This document shows, in pieces, positions 28,501 to 36,254 of a stretch of 64,000 nt of DNA. The notes beneath the pieces were generated by a model. That model made no database searches. It saw only the letters and a program-made list of their open reading frames with translations, and was not told the DNA's origin. Position numbers and translations under genes: made by a program. Every line of letters starts with the position of its first letter. The first letter of the stretch is position 1. Origin of the DNA: Phenylobacterium sp. SCN 70-31 (GTDB lineage: Bacteria > Pseudomonadota > Alphaproteobacteria > Caulobacterales > Caulobacteraceae); contig NZ_MEEX01000015.1 of assembly GCF_001724605.1 (NCBI RefSeq), positions 28,075 through 92,074 of the forward strand. The letters are read 5' to 3'.

Positions 28501-28559
28501 CCCGCCAGCGCCAGCACGAGGCGCAGGGGTCGGGATTTCGCGGGGGTGGCTTCGGTCAA
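25557..28559 (-). CDS. ydbH: YdbH family AsmA-like intermembrane phospholipid transport protein
   Basis: A 1000-residue protein with one N-terminal membrane anchor ([21 protein letters not shown]) and a long, repetitive beta-rich periplasmic region. The C-terminal DUF2125/YdbH-type signature includes GVLIVEGVQLHDIVEASPFGDKVDLDAKVSGRIPFEM (in parts) and LDLTLASREDGRLGLLFHIVGRHDPPQ. In Escherichia coli YdbH works redundantly with TamB and YhdP to move phospholipids to the outer membrane. The ynbE and ydbL genes follow directly. The C-terminus (SDWMDFQKARSSGPVQP) is somewhat variable, as usual in the family. Confidence 0.9.
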   Translation of the reverse strand: MTEATPAKSRPLRLVLALAGVALVLATGLTWLNRKALAREALTGWLRSKGVASQVEVQEIGPGRFAARLWVGDPAQPTFRADQVDVRYRLGLGGLDVRSVALRKPELRAAFRDGQLRMGPLDPLVKEFLSRPPRPDATQPRIDVDGGVLVLDTDYGPVRAVADARVQDGRLQSLSATTAPASLRGPGFEVATGAGVVREITRADRIDLSATLPFARARIGEATAEDGRVVLTLQAPYPDLKTRKGDGAIGARFEFTAASAANAGRRLSEAKVTATFTGQARGWIPDLAVEGRLAADAAAARVSAPEGEVEGLGIALASDAVRWTRAGGDKVSGPVVAKATAGRVAAADLDLKTVAAEARGPVEAAAAGVKADLTAALAARGAWRGLGPAVAGDSAEVAAMKRAARDVRLSAPSVRVRLDGARLTVALDQPAQVVAASGAVARLSARRAGTPVFGPDGGAFVLSVNGGGLPQVDAEVARVTSTANGAVLDGRLRAAGSFGFLREGKVDASGRLTVADGDLSFAADRCVAIGAAELDFGANDITDLSGRLCPAGGPVLAVRGGGWRVAGRAEGVRAAAPFVQGLVTDGAGRVLAQGRGAEVTARIDVTSARQEDLAPERRFNPFLMDGEVTLSEFIWRADLAFRRPDGAPLGTALVTQDGRLGLGVAVIETEMLTFSEGGLQPADLSPLAEAVGAPAVGSAKFSGRFDWSPEGSASSGVVSIPGLDFRSPAGPVKGLRGQIAFSSLAPLKAAPGQELAVDEVQSMVVLSALTARFELADNLLKVEGGEASVGGGKVRVETLEVPLAPGAPTRGVLIVEGVQLHDIVEASPFGDKVDLDAKVSGRIPFEMAGSRIRISGGELHADQPGRLSIDRAALTGVAAGGVPADAAPPGAPDPNETFTDFAYQAMENLAFQTLDLTLASREDGRLGLLFHIVGRHDPPQKQEIRLTLMDLIQRRFLGRKLPLPSGTGVNLTLDTTLNLDDLVSDWMDFQKARSSGPVQP

Positions 28560-28849
28560 GGGCGGGCGGCTCGGCGCAATGGTCGAGCCTTGATAGCGCA
28601 GTTGCGGCCGATTGGATGCGGGGCGCCCGCAAACAGGCGCCGAAGCGGGCGCCGGATCGGATGGTGGAGGGGGCGAGAACAGGCTCGGGGCGCTACGCTA
28701 CGCCGCCCGCCGACGTCGGGAGACAGCCGATCCCCCTCCATCGGGACGTACGCGCGCCGGCGCGGCGCAGACGCAAGGACGTCCCGGGGACCTGCCGCGC
28801 TCCGGTCCCGCGCCGCCGGCCGGGGAAAGGCGCTTGCGCCCGCGGGCCT
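28560..28849. other. 290-bp intergenic region upstream of ydbH
   Basis: This gap lies between the ydbH start and the stop of the next upstream gene, both on the minus strand. It should hold the ydbH promoter and the end of the bamF transcript. I see no conserved open reading frame, clear hairpin or repeated element. Confidence 0.5.
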
Positions 28850-29419
28850 CTAGAGGCCCGGAAGCTTGATGCGGGACTGCCCGCCGCGCTGGATGACGAT
28901 CGGCTTGTCGCCGGTGAGCGACTTCACGCGCTCGGCCTCGGCGGCGGCGTCGACGGGCGCGTTCGAGCCGTCCAGCCCCGACTGGGCCGGAGACGACGCG
29001 CCCCCGCCGCGCCAGAACATGACCCGATCGGCGAAGGTCTTCTCCTTGTGAGCGATGCCGCCGAACTCGTCGTCGACCACATAGCGCACCAGCGGATCGG
29101 CGCGGTCGGCGCCGGCCTTGGCCACCAGCAGCTTCTCGCCGTCGGAGCGCTGCTCGCCTTCGCGCTGGCCCAGCAGGGCGTTGCGCGCGGCGCTCTCGGG
29201 CTGAAGCTCCTGCGGGCGCGGCTCGCCCGGCGCCGGCGGGCGCAGCGCATAGTCGGGGGGCACCACCAGCGGCGCCTTGGTCACGACCCGGAACTCGTCC
29301 GGCGTCACCTTGGACATGCCCAGCGCCTTCTGGGTCGACTGGCACCCCGCCAGGCCGCCGGTTGCCGCCAGGGCGGCCGCGGCCATGCCGGCGGTCACGA
29401 TCACGCGATTGAAGCTCAT
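28850..29419 (-). CDS. bamF: BamF-type lipoprotein (DUF3035)
   Basis: A 189-residue outer-membrane lipoprotein with lipobox LAGC (acylated Cys26). The mature sequence has the DUF3035 opening TPDEFRVVTKAPLVVPPDYALRPP-like stretch (shown shortened) and SAARNALLG. BamF was described as an alphaproteobacterial subunit of the beta-barrel assembly machine, first in Caulobacter, where it replaces BamC-type partners. The start ATG 29419 is preceded by a reasonable site. It lies downstream of lspA, whose product matures lipoproteins such as this one. The gene order ileS-lspA-bamF supports a caulobacterial origin. Confidence 0.87.
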   Translation of the reverse strand: MSFNRVIVTAGMAAAALAATGGLAGCQSTQKALGMSKVTPDEFRVVTKAPLVVPPDYALRPPAPGEPRPQELQPESAARNALLGQREGEQRSDGEKLLVAKAGADRADPLVRYVVDDEFGGIAHKEKTFADRVMFWRGGGASSPAQSGLDGSNAPVDAAAEAERVKSLTGDKPIVIQRGGQSRIKLPGL

Positions 29420-29582
29420 GGACCTCGGACGACTCCTGCGGCGCGGACCTGCGCCTTGTTCTTCCAGTCTGCGCCCGTCCCGTGGCCGGAAAACGGCGGT
29501 CGGGCGCTTTCAGGGTTTCGAATAGCGCAACCCGAGGCCCGCGCCAACGGCGACCGAAGGTCCCGACGGCGTCTCGGCCGCC

Positions 29583-30092
29583 TCAGGCCGGCCGCTCGCG
29601 GCGGAAGCTGTCCAGCAGGATCAGGACGACGCCCACGGTGATGCCGCTGTCGGCCACATTGAAGATCCAGGGGAAGAATCCGATGCGCGAGACGTCGATG
29701 AAGTCGATCACCGCCCCGAACAACGCCCGGTCGATGGCGTTGCCGAGCGCGCCGCCCACGATGAGGCCCAGGCCCACGGCCGGAAGCCACCGGGTCTGGT
29801 TGCGCGCCCAGACGGCCAGGGTCACGCCCACCAGCACGCTGAACGCCACCATCGCCCAGCGCATCAGGTCGTGCTGCGCCTGGAACAGGCCGAAGCTGAC
29901 GCCCTCGTTCCAGATCCGGGTCCACTGAAGCGGCCAGAAGACCTCGACGGTCGCGCCGACCGGCAGCGCCAGGATCGAGACGATCCAGTATTTGGTGACC
30001 TGGTCCAGGATCACGGTCGCCGCGGCCAGGGCGAAGGCGCGCCGGCCCCAGGCCGTGATTCCGCGGGGGGGCGGAGCGGCGGTGTCGGTCAT
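29583..30092 (-). CDS. lspA: signal peptidase II (prolipoprotein signal peptidase)
   Basis: A 169-residue inner-membrane aspartic protease that cleaves prolipoprotein signal peptides. Four hydrophobic segments are visible. The two catalytic aspartates lie in GNAIDRALFG and FNVADSGITVG, and NEGVSFGLF matches the conserved N-x-G-x-x-F-G box. The ATG at 30090-30092 overlaps the ileS stop (ATGA), indicating translational coupling. A longer in-frame reading upstream is only the antisense-like extension through ileS. Confidence 0.96.
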   Translation of the reverse strand: MTDTAAPPPRGITAWGRRAFALAAATVILDQVTKYWIVSILALPVGATVEVFWPLQWTRIWNEGVSFGLFQAQHDLMRWAMVAFSVLVGVTLAVWARNQTRWLPAVGLGLIVGGALGNAIDRALFGAVIDFIDVSRIGFFPWIFNVADSGITVGVVLILLDSFRRERPA

Positions 30093-33013
30093 GCGTCCCT
30101 CGAACCCTTCGCGGCGTCCCAGGCGGCGACGGCGTCGGCGTCGCGCAGCGACAGGTCGGGATAGCGCGGGTCGGTCCCCACTTCGGGCAGGATGCGCCAG
30201 GACCGCGCGCACTTCCTGCCCTCGGCCTTCAGGGGCTCGACGGCGACCCCCGCGACTTCGGGAAGGCGGAAGGCGCCGCCCGGCCCTTCGCCCGCGACCA
30301 GGGTCGCCTGGCTGGTGCGGAACACCTCGGCGGCGTCCAGGCCTTCGAAGGCGGCCAGCAGCCCGGCGTCGGCGACGTGGACGCGAGGGGCGGCCTCCAG
30401 GGCGGCGCCCATCCGCTTTTCGCGCCGCTCCACTTCCAGCGCGCCGGTGACCACCGAAGTCACCTTCTGCACCTTGGCCCAGCGCTCGGCCTCGGCGTCG
30501 TTGCGCCACTCGGCCGGCGTCGCCGGGATCGTCCGCAGGCTGTTGGAGTGGGCGTCGGGGAAGCGGGTGAGCCACGCCTCCTCCATCGTGAAGGGGATCA
30601 GCGGCGCGAGCCAGGCCGTGAGCCGTTCGAAGGCCGCGTCCATCACCGTGCGCGCCGCGCGGCGGGGCAGCGCGTCGGGGCGGTCGCAGTAGAGGCTGTC
30701 GCGGCGGATGTCGAAGAACAGCGCCGACAGTTCGTTCTGGCAGAAGTCCAGCACCGGCCGGATCACGTCCTGGAACAGATAGGCCTCGTAGGCGGCGCGC
30801 ACCTGGCCGTCCAGCTCCCACAGGCGGTGCAGGACGAAGCGCTCCAGCGGCGGCATCTGCTCCAGCTCCACCGCTTCGTCGGGCGAGAAGTCGGCCAGCG
30901 CGCCCAGCATGTAGCGGACGGTGTTGCGCAGCTTGCGGTAGGCGTCGGACGTGGTCTGTAGGATCGTCTTCCCGATCCGGCTGTCGTCGGCGTAGTCGAT
31001 CATCGCCGCCCACATGCGGATGATCTCGGCCCCGCTCTCGCGGATCACCACCTCGGGATCGACGGTGTTGCCCTTGGACTTCGACATCTTCTCGCCGTGC
31101 TCGTCCATGGTGAAGCCATGGGTGAGGATGGCGTCGTAGGGCGCACGCCCGCGCGTGCCCGAGCTTTCCAGCAGCGAGCTCTGGAACCAGCCGCGGTGCT
31201 GGTCCGAACCTTCGAGATAGAGGTCGGCCGGCCACCGGGTGTCGGCGCGGCCTTCGAGCGTGAAGGCGTGCGTCGAGCCCGAGTCGAACCAGACGTCCAG
31301 GATGTCCTCGACCTTCTCGTACCGGTCGGGATCGTGGGCGCCCAGGAAGTCGGTGACGGGCCGGTTGAACCAGGCGTCGGCGCCCTCGGCGGCGATGGCG
31401 TCCACGATGCGCTTGTCCACATCGGGGTCATGCAGCGGCTGGTTCGTCTCCTTGTCGACGAACATGGCCAACGGCGCGCCCCAGGCCCGCTGGCGGCTGA
31501 TCAGCCAGTCGGGTCGGCTCTCGACCATCGCGCGGATGCGGTTCTTGCCCCCGGCCGGATGGAAGGTGGTGGCCTCGATGGCCTCCAGCGCCGCCTCGCG
31601 CAGGGTGCGGCCGCCGAGTTGCGGGGTCTCCACCGGCTCGTCCATGCGGATGAACCACTGGGGCGTGTTGCGGAAGATGACCGGCGCCTTCGAGCGCCAG
31701 GAATGGGGATAGCTGTGCTCCATCCGCCCTCGCGCCAGCAGGCGGCCGGCCTCGATCAGCTTCTCGATCACGGCCGGATTGGCGGGACCGAACTTGCCGG
31801 CCTTCTTGCCCTCGGTCTCCAGCACCTTCAGGCCGCCGAACAGGGCGACGTGCGGGTAGTAGGCGCCATCGGGATCGACCGTCTCGGGGATCTCGCGATG
31901 ACCGTGGGCCAGCCAGACCAGGTAGTCGTCTGCGCCGTGGCCCGGCGCGGTGTGGACGAAGCCCGTGCCGGCGTCGTCGGTGACATGGTCGCCGGCCAGC
32001 AGCGGCACGCCGAACCGGTAGTGCGGATCGAGGTTGGCCAGCGGGTGCTCGCAGACCATGCCCTGGCAGTCCACCGGCTCGATCCGGCGCGCCTCCGCGA
32101 TCTTCGCGGCCTTGAAGACGTCGTCGGCCAGCTTGTCGGCGACGATCAGTCGGTCGCCAGGGCGGGCCCAGGGCTCGAACTCCAGGCCGGTCTCCATCGC
32201 CTCGACCTGATAGACCGAATAGGCGACCGCCTCGTTGTAGCTGACGGCCCGGTTGGCCGGGATCGTCCAGGGCGTGGTCGTCCAGATCACCACGCTGGCG
32301 CCGCGGGCCGCGTCGCTGCCCTCGGTGACGGGAAACTTCACCCAGACCGTCGGGCTGACGTGATCGTGATACTCCACCTCGGCGTCGGCCAGGGCGGTGC
32401 GTTCCACCGGGCTCCACATGACCGGCTTCGACCCGCGGTACAGCTGGCCCGAAGCCACGAACTTGTGGAACTCGGCCACGATCGCGGCCTCGCTCGAGAA
32501 GTCCATGGTGGCGTAGCGGTTCTCCCAGTCGCCGAGCACGCCCAGGCGCTTGAAGCCCTGCTTCTGCACCTCGAGCCAGTGGGCGGCGTAGTCGCGGCAC
32601 AGCTTGCGGAACTCGGCCTTGTCGACCTCGTCCTTGCGGCGGCCCTTGGCGCGCAGTTCTTCCTCGATCTTCCACTCGATGGGCAGGCCGTGGCAGTCCC
32701 AGCCGGGCACGTAGTCCACGTCGTAGCCCAGCAGGAACCGCGACCGGATGACGAAGTCCTTCAGCGTCTTTTGGAGCGCGTGCCCGATATGGATGGCGCC
32801 GTTGGCGTACGGCGGCCCGTCGTGCAGCACGAACAGCGGCGCGCCCGCCCGCTGCCGGTCGGCGCGGAGGGCGTGGTACAGGCCCTGCTCGGCCCATTTC
32901 GCCAGGATCTGCGGCTCCTTCTGCGGCAGGCCCGCGCGCATGGGGAAGGGCGTCTCGGGAAGGAAGACGGTCTCGCGATAGTCGCGAGCGGTCGTGGGGG
33001 CGTCGTCGGCCAT
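30089..33013 (-). CDS. ileS: isoleucyl-tRNA synthetase
   Basis: A 974-residue class I synthetase. The HIGH motif is at residues 75-78 (ANGAIHIGHAL) and the KMSKS motif is in GEKMSKSKGNTVDPEV near residue 641. The editing domain and the anticodon-binding helical domain are complete. The C-terminus ends VAAWDAAKGSRDA without the cysteine-rich zinc finger of the enterobacterial enzyme, which is normal for many alphaproteobacteria. It overlaps lspA by 4 nt. A 415-bp gap separates its start from the divergent cold-shock gene. Confidence 0.97.
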   Translation of the reverse strand: MADDAPTTARDYRETVFLPETPFPMRAGLPQKEPQILAKWAEQGLYHALRADRQRAGAPLFVLHDGPPYANGAIHIGHALQKTLKDFVIRSRFLLGYDVDYVPGWDCHGLPIEWKIEEELRAKGRRKDEVDKAEFRKLCRDYAAHWLEVQKQGFKRLGVLGDWENRYATMDFSSEAAIVAEFHKFVASGQLYRGSKPVMWSPVERTALADAEVEYHDHVSPTVWVKFPVTEGSDAARGASVVIWTTTPWTIPANRAVSYNEAVAYSVYQVEAMETGLEFEPWARPGDRLIVADKLADDVFKAAKIAEARRIEPVDCQGMVCEHPLANLDPHYRFGVPLLAGDHVTDDAGTGFVHTAPGHGADDYLVWLAHGHREIPETVDPDGAYYPHVALFGGLKVLETEGKKAGKFGPANPAVIEKLIEAGRLLARGRMEHSYPHSWRSKAPVIFRNTPQWFIRMDEPVETPQLGGRTLREAALEAIEATTFHPAGGKNRIRAMVESRPDWLISRQRAWGAPLAMFVDKETNQPLHDPDVDKRIVDAIAAEGADAWFNRPVTDFLGAHDPDRYEKVEDILDVWFDSGSTHAFTLEGRADTRWPADLYLEGSDQHRGWFQSSLLESSGTRGRAPYDAILTHGFTMDEHGEKMSKSKGNTVDPEVVIRESGAEIIRMWAAMIDYADDSRIGKTILQTTSDAYRKLRNTVRYMLGALADFSPDEAVELEQMPPLERFVLHRLWELDGQVRAAYEAYLFQDVIRPVLDFCQNELSALFFDIRRDSLYCDRPDALPRRAARTVMDAAFERLTAWLAPLIPFTMEEAWLTRFPDAHSNSLRTIPATPAEWRNDAEAERWAKVQKVTSVVTGALEVERREKRMGAALEAAPRVHVADAGLLAAFEGLDAAEVFRTSQATLVAGEGPGGAFRLPEVAGVAVEPLKAEGRKCARSWRILPEVGTDPRYPDLSLRDADAVAAWDAAKGSRDA

Positions 33014-33428
33014 AACTCTGTCCAGTGGGTCCCGAGGGTTCGAGGTTGCGGGTGCTACCCGGCGCGCGCTGGAGAAACGTCCGGCGGCGTCACGCCGGGC
33101 GGATAATTCGCAGGCTCGTCCGAACCGAAGTCATGGCCCGAGGCTCTAACAGAGACGGGCGTGGAACCCAAGGGCGCCTTGGGCCTCGCAGTCGCCTCAG
33201 CTCGCCGGAACGGGGCGTCCCGGCGTCGCCGTTCGCCCGCCATTGGCGATTTGATTGGTGCTGGGCGTGTTTTTCGCCTAGAAAGGCAAAATCAAATTCC
33301 GTTTTGGTTCGGTTGCTCTCCACGCTTGTTCTTCGGATCGAGCCCGGACTTCCCACGATCCTCTCCGAAAATTTGATGCCGTTTCCGGTCGGAAACGCAC
33401 CAACACTCCTGATCTGAAGGAAATTCCT
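33014..33428. other. 415-bp divergent region between ileS and the cold-shock gene
   Basis: No credible gene is seen here. The right half contains three nested or tandem stems: ATTTGATT (33249-33256) pairs with AATCAAAT (33290-33297) around an inner GCCT-AGAA-AGGC (33276-33287), and GTTTCC-GGTC-GGAAAC lies at 33381-33396. The last is 20 bp before the GAAGGAAAT ribosome site of the cold-shock gene. Long structured leaders are known for cspA-type mRNAs; temperature sensing here is inference. The left half presumably carries the ileS promoter. Confidence 0.5.
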
Positions 33429-33638
33429 ATGACTATCGGCACTGTGAAGTGGTTCAATCCCACCAAGGGTTTCGGCTTCATCCAGCCCGAGGACGGAAGC
33501 GCGGACGTGTTCGTCCATATCTCCGCCGTCGAGCGCGCGGGCCTCGGGTCGCTCTCGGAAGGGCAGAAGCTGAGCTTCGAGCTGGAGCGCGACAAGCGCA
33601 GCGGCAAGATGTCGGCTGGCCAGCTTCAGTCCGTCTGA
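33429..33638 (+). CDS. cold-shock domain protein
   Basis: A 69-residue single cold-shock domain protein. It binds single-stranded RNA or DNA through RNP1 (KGFGFIQ) and RNP2 (DVFVHIS). The opening [18 protein letters not shown] is canonical and the C-terminus is short. ATG 33429 follows GAAGGAAATTCCT. A structured leader and long gap upstream fit post-transcriptional control. It is followed by a string of very small genes in the same direction. Confidence 0.96.
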   Translation: MTIGTVKWFNPTKGFGFIQPEDGSADVFVHISAVERAGLGSLSEGQKLSFELERDKRSGKMSAGQLQSV

Positions 33639-33650
33639 ATCCTCGACCGG

Positions 33651-33673
33651 ACGCCGCCGCGCCGCGGCGGCGT
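33651..33673 (+). terminator. hairpin after the cold-shock gene
   Basis: A perfect 10-bp stem (ACGCCGCCGC with its complement) and loop GCC lie 12 bp after the stop codon. There is no T-run, so it may attenuate or protect the mRNA rather than end it. Confidence 0.45.
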
Positions 33674-33694
33674 CTGCGTCGGCGGTGATCCCCT

Positions 33695-33931
33695 ATGACG
33701 ACGTCCACCATCGAACGCGCCTATCAGCTCGCGCGCGCCGGGGCCGCCCCGGATGTCGTGCGGTTGAAAGAACGCCTCAAAGCCGACGGCTGCCGTGCGG
33801 TTGACGCTCTCCTGGCGCCCCGGTCCATCCGCGGGCACCTCGAGGCCATCTGCGCCGCCGCCTATGCCGCGCATCGTTCTGCGCCACCGGATTCGGCGAC
33901 CCCCGAGTTCGATAACCCCGAGGAAGCATGA
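33695..33931 (+). CDS. small hypothetical protein
   Basis: A 78-residue protein (MTTSTIERAYQLARAGAAPDVVRLKERLKADGCRAVDALLAP...) with two predicted helices and an acidic tail (FDNPEEA). I do not recognise a family. The codon use matches its neighbours. Its stop overlaps the next start (ATGA at 33928), so translation is probably coupled to the DUF6481-like gene, which supports it being real. Confidence 0.6.
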   Translation: MTTSTIERAYQLARAGAAPDVVRLKERLKADGCRAVDALLAPRSIRGHLEAICAAAYAAHRSAPPDSATPEFDNPEEA

Positions 33932-34287
33932 ACGAATTCCAGCGGACCGGATTCACCGAACGCCTCAAGACGGCCTCCGACGCGAAGAAGGCGCTCCTGG
34001 CGGCTTTCCGGCCCCGTCCGGCCGTCGCCGCCACGGATTTTCAGCCCACCGCGGCGCGCCGCAAGGCCGAGTTGGAGCAGGTCCGCCGCGACCGCGCCGA
34101 CGCCAAGACCGCTCGTCTGCAGGCCGCCGAGGACGCGATCCTCGCCAGGCGTCTGCAGGCCGAGGCCGAGGCCGCCGCCTCGTTGGACGCCAAACGCGGC
34201 GAGCGCAAGGAACGCAAGGCGCTCACCAAGGCCGAACAGAAGGCCAAGCGCGATGCGCGCTACGCCGCCCGCAAGGCCCGCGCCTGA
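33928..34287 (+). CDS. DUF6481-like basic coiled-coil protein
   Basis: A 119-residue, very basic, alanine-rich helical protein. It opens FQRTGFTERLKTASDAKKALLAAFR and continues with Lys/Arg/Glu heptad-like helix to the end (KAEQKAKRDARYAARKARA). I associate this with the DUF6481 family, often found next to cold-shock genes in alphaproteobacteria. That assignment is from memory. High charge suggests RNA or nucleoid binding, but no test is available here. Confidence 0.7.
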   Translation: MNEFQRTGFTERLKTASDAKKALLAAFRPRPAVAATDFQPTAARRKAELEQVRRDRADAKTARLQAAEDAILARRLQAEAEAAASLDAKRGERKERKALTKAEQKAKRDARYAARKARA

Positions 34288-34321
34288 CCGGGCGTGGCCC
34301 GATGACACTCCAGGAGCCCTC

Positions 34322-34489
34322 ATGGCGAGGAAGCCGAACTACGATTTCGAGCGTCGCGAGCGGGATCGCCTCAAGGCGATCAAGGTGGCCGAGAAGGCCG
34401 CCGCCAAACGCGAACAACGCGAACGCGATCGCGCCGCCACCCCCGATCAGGGTGACACCCTGTCCGACCCTCGGGCCGAGGACAGCTGA
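34322..34489 (+). CDS. small charged hypothetical protein
   Basis: A 55-residue protein, MARKPNYDFERRERDRLKAI..., with a basic helix (KVAEKAAAKREQRERDR) and an acidic tail. ATG 34322 follows CAGGAGCCCTC, a good ribosome site. Related short proteins with the MARKPNYDFERRERERxK opening occur widely in alphaproteobacteria, though I cannot name the family. It is 34 bp after the DUF6481-like gene. Confidence 0.6.
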   Translation: MARKPNYDFERRERDRLKAIKVAEKAAAKREQRERDRAATPDQGDTLSDPRAEDS

Positions 34490-34491
34490 AC

Positions 34492-34749
34492 ATGCCCGAC
34501 GGCGTCATCTATAGTCACGAGACCGTCGTCCTCGACGGCGAGGTCTTCACGGATTGCGAGTTCCGTAATTCCCGCCTCGTCTACGCCGGCGGCGAACCTC
34601 CGGACTTCCGCGGTTGCAGCTTCATCGGCTGCGACTGGAGGCAGGACGGCGCCGCGGCTCGCACCCTCGCCTATCTCCGGCAGGTGTGGAGCGCAGGCGG
34701 AAAGGCCCAGGTCCAGGCGTTGATCAAGGACATCACCGCCGCACGCTGA
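34492..34749 (+). CDS. small hypothetical protein with pentapeptide-like strands
   Basis: An 85-residue protein with FTDCEFRNSRLVYAGG and FRGCSFIGCDW stretches reminiscent of short right-handed beta-helix (pentapeptide-like) turns, followed by a helix (ARTLAYLRQVW). Two bases separate its start from the preceding stop, so it is in the same operon. Function unknown. Confidence 0.62.
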   Translation: MPDGVIYSHETVVLDGEVFTDCEFRNSRLVYAGGEPPDFRGCSFIGCDWRQDGAAARTLAYLRQVWSAGGKAQVQALIKDITAAR

Positions 34750-34762
34750 CGGAGGGCGCCGG

Positions 34763-34945
34763 ATGGCCGGCCTGAAGGACAAACGCGGCTTCATAGACCT
34801 CGACCGCCTCGATCTCTCCGAGCGGCGGGCGGTCGAATACTGGATGAAGCGCTGGGGCGTCACGAAGGATCAGTTGACGGCGGCCCATCGCAAGGTCGGC
34901 CGTCTGACCAAGGACATCGCCGCCGAACTCGGCAAGCGCCGGTGA
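34763..34945 (+). CDS. DUF3606 domain protein
   Basis: A 60-residue protein (MAGLKDKRGFIDLDRLDLSERRAVEYWMKRWGVTKDQLTAAHRKVG...). The arrangement of a charged linker, an EYWMKRWGV helix and LTAAHRKVG matches the DUF3606 pattern of small alphaproteobacterial proteins. It sits 13 bp after the previous gene and ends the small-gene string. Confidence 0.75.
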   Translation: MAGLKDKRGFIDLDRLDLSERRAVEYWMKRWGVTKDQLTAAHRKVGRLTKDIAAELGKRR

Positions 34946-34967
34946 CGATCTTCCGGGGCGCGAAGCC

Positions 34968-35294
34968 TCACTCCGAGGCGGTGGTCAGCCGCAGGCCGAC
35001 CGCGCCCGCCATGATCATGGCGACGAAGGCGAGCTGGAGCGGGCCCAGCTTCTCGCCGAACGCGAACGCGCCGATGGCGCCGGCGGCGGCGATGCCCACC
35101 CCGGCCCAGATGGCGTAGGCCACGCCCACGGGGATCGTCTTCAGCGCCGGCGCCAGCACCCAGAAGCAGGCGGAGTAGAGCGCGATCGACGCCACGCCCC
35201 AGTGGACCTTCTCGAACCCGTTCGACAGCTTCAGAAAGAAGGTGGCCGCCACCTCCAGCGCGATCGCCGCGGCGAGGTAGAGCCAGGCGGTCAT
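34968..35294 (-). CDS. small multidrug resistance (SMR) transporter, EmrE/Qac-type
   Basis: A 108-residue inner-membrane protein with four transmembrane helices. The conserved membrane-embedded glutamate is E14 (IALEVAATF). Helix 3 has VGVAYAIWAGVGIAAAGAIG, close to EmrE, which points to the Qac (drug/H+) rather than the Gdx guanidinium branch. It works as an antiparallel dimer. The start ATG overlaps the ribF stop (ATGA), a probable coupling without clear functional meaning. Confidence 0.9.
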   Translation of the reverse strand: MTAWLYLAAAIALEVAATFFLKLSNGFEKVHWGVASIALYSACFWVLAPALKTIPVGVAYAIWAGVGIAAAGAIGAFAFGEKLGPLQLAFVAMIMAGAVGLRLTTASE

Positions 35295-36241
35295 GCCCGG
35301 AGCACGGCCTTCGCCCGTTCCGCGTCCTTCATCACCTGCGCGGTCATGGTCTCCAGGTCCGGGAACTTCTCCTCGGGGCGCAGGAAGGCGATGAGGTCGG
35401 TCTCGATGATGCGGTCGTAGATGTCCTCGTCGAAGTCGAACAGCCAGACCTCCAGCAGCGGCCGGGTGACGCCGTGGACGGTGGGATTCACGCCGATGTT
35501 GGCCACCCCGTCGAACTGGCGGCCGTCCGACAGCCGGGTGCGGGTGGCGTAGACGCCGAACCGGGGGCTCACATAGTCGCCCAGGTCGACATTGGCGGTG
35601 GGAAAGCCGAGCTGACGGCCCAGTTGCCGGCCGCGCTGGACCGGGCCCTCGATGGCGAACGGCCGGCCCAGGATCTCGGCCGCGACCTCGGGGCGGCCGT
35701 CGCGCAGCGCCTCGCGGACCTGGGTGGACGAGAATTTCTCGCCGCGCCCGCCGCCGTTGGCCCCGACCGGATCGGCCACCGAGACGCCGAAGCCCAGCTC
35801 GTCTCCGTACTGCCGCATGGTGTCGGGCGTGCCCGTGCGGCCCTTTCCGAAGCTGTTGTCGAAACCCACGGCCACGTGGCGGGCGCCCAGGCCCTCGTGC
35901 AGCACCCGGGTGGCGAACGCGCGGTCGCTCATTCCGGCCAGTTCGGCGTCCAGCGGCAGGACGTACAGGATGTCGACGTTCAGCGTCTCCAGCGCGCGGG
36001 CCTGCTGGTCGGTCTTCATCAGGCGGAAGGCCGGCTCGTCGGGACGGAAATAGACGCGGGGGTGCGGATCGAAGGTGATGACGCCCAGCGGCGCGCCGAG
36101 GTCGCGGGCCGCCCGGTGCGCCAGTTCGATCACCTGCTGATGGCCGCGATGGACGCCGTCGAAACTGCCCATGGCCACCGCTGCGCCGCGGTCGCCGGGG
36201 GGCAGGTCCTTCCAGCCGCGGATGACCCGGATGCGCTTCAT
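35291..36241 (-). CDS. ribF: bifunctional riboflavin kinase/FAD synthetase
   Basis: A 316-residue enzyme that makes FMN and FAD. The N-terminal adenylyltransferase domain has AMGSFDGVHRGHQQVIE and the C-terminal kinase has LGFPTANVDLGDYVSP. The start is taken as ATG 36241 (MKRIRVIRGW) because it gives the normal family length. It is followed by an overlapping SMR gene and lies just downstream of a MaoC-type gene on the same strand (13 bp), so the three may be co-transcribed. Confidence 0.95.
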   Translation of the reverse strand: MKRIRVIRGWKDLPPGDRGAAVAMGSFDGVHRGHQQVIELAHRAARDLGAPLGVITFDPHPRVYFRPDEPAFRLMKTDQQARALETLNVDILYVLPLDAELAGMSDRAFATRVLHEGLGARHVAVGFDNSFGKGRTGTPDTMRQYGDELGFGVSVADPVGANGGGRGEKFSSTQVREALRDGRPEVAAEILGRPFAIEGPVQRGRQLGRQLGFPTANVDLGDYVSPRFGVYATRTRLSDGRQFDGVANIGVNPTVHGVTRPLLEVWLFDFDEDIYDRIIETDLIAFLRPEEKFPDLETMTAQVMKDAERAKAVLRA

Positions 36242-36254
36242 GCGCCCCCGATTG

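Noticed and set aside
29583..31235. Long frame that would extend lspA upstream by about 380 codons
   Set aside because: The extension is out of frame within ileS. The LspA start with ATGA overlap gives the normal length.
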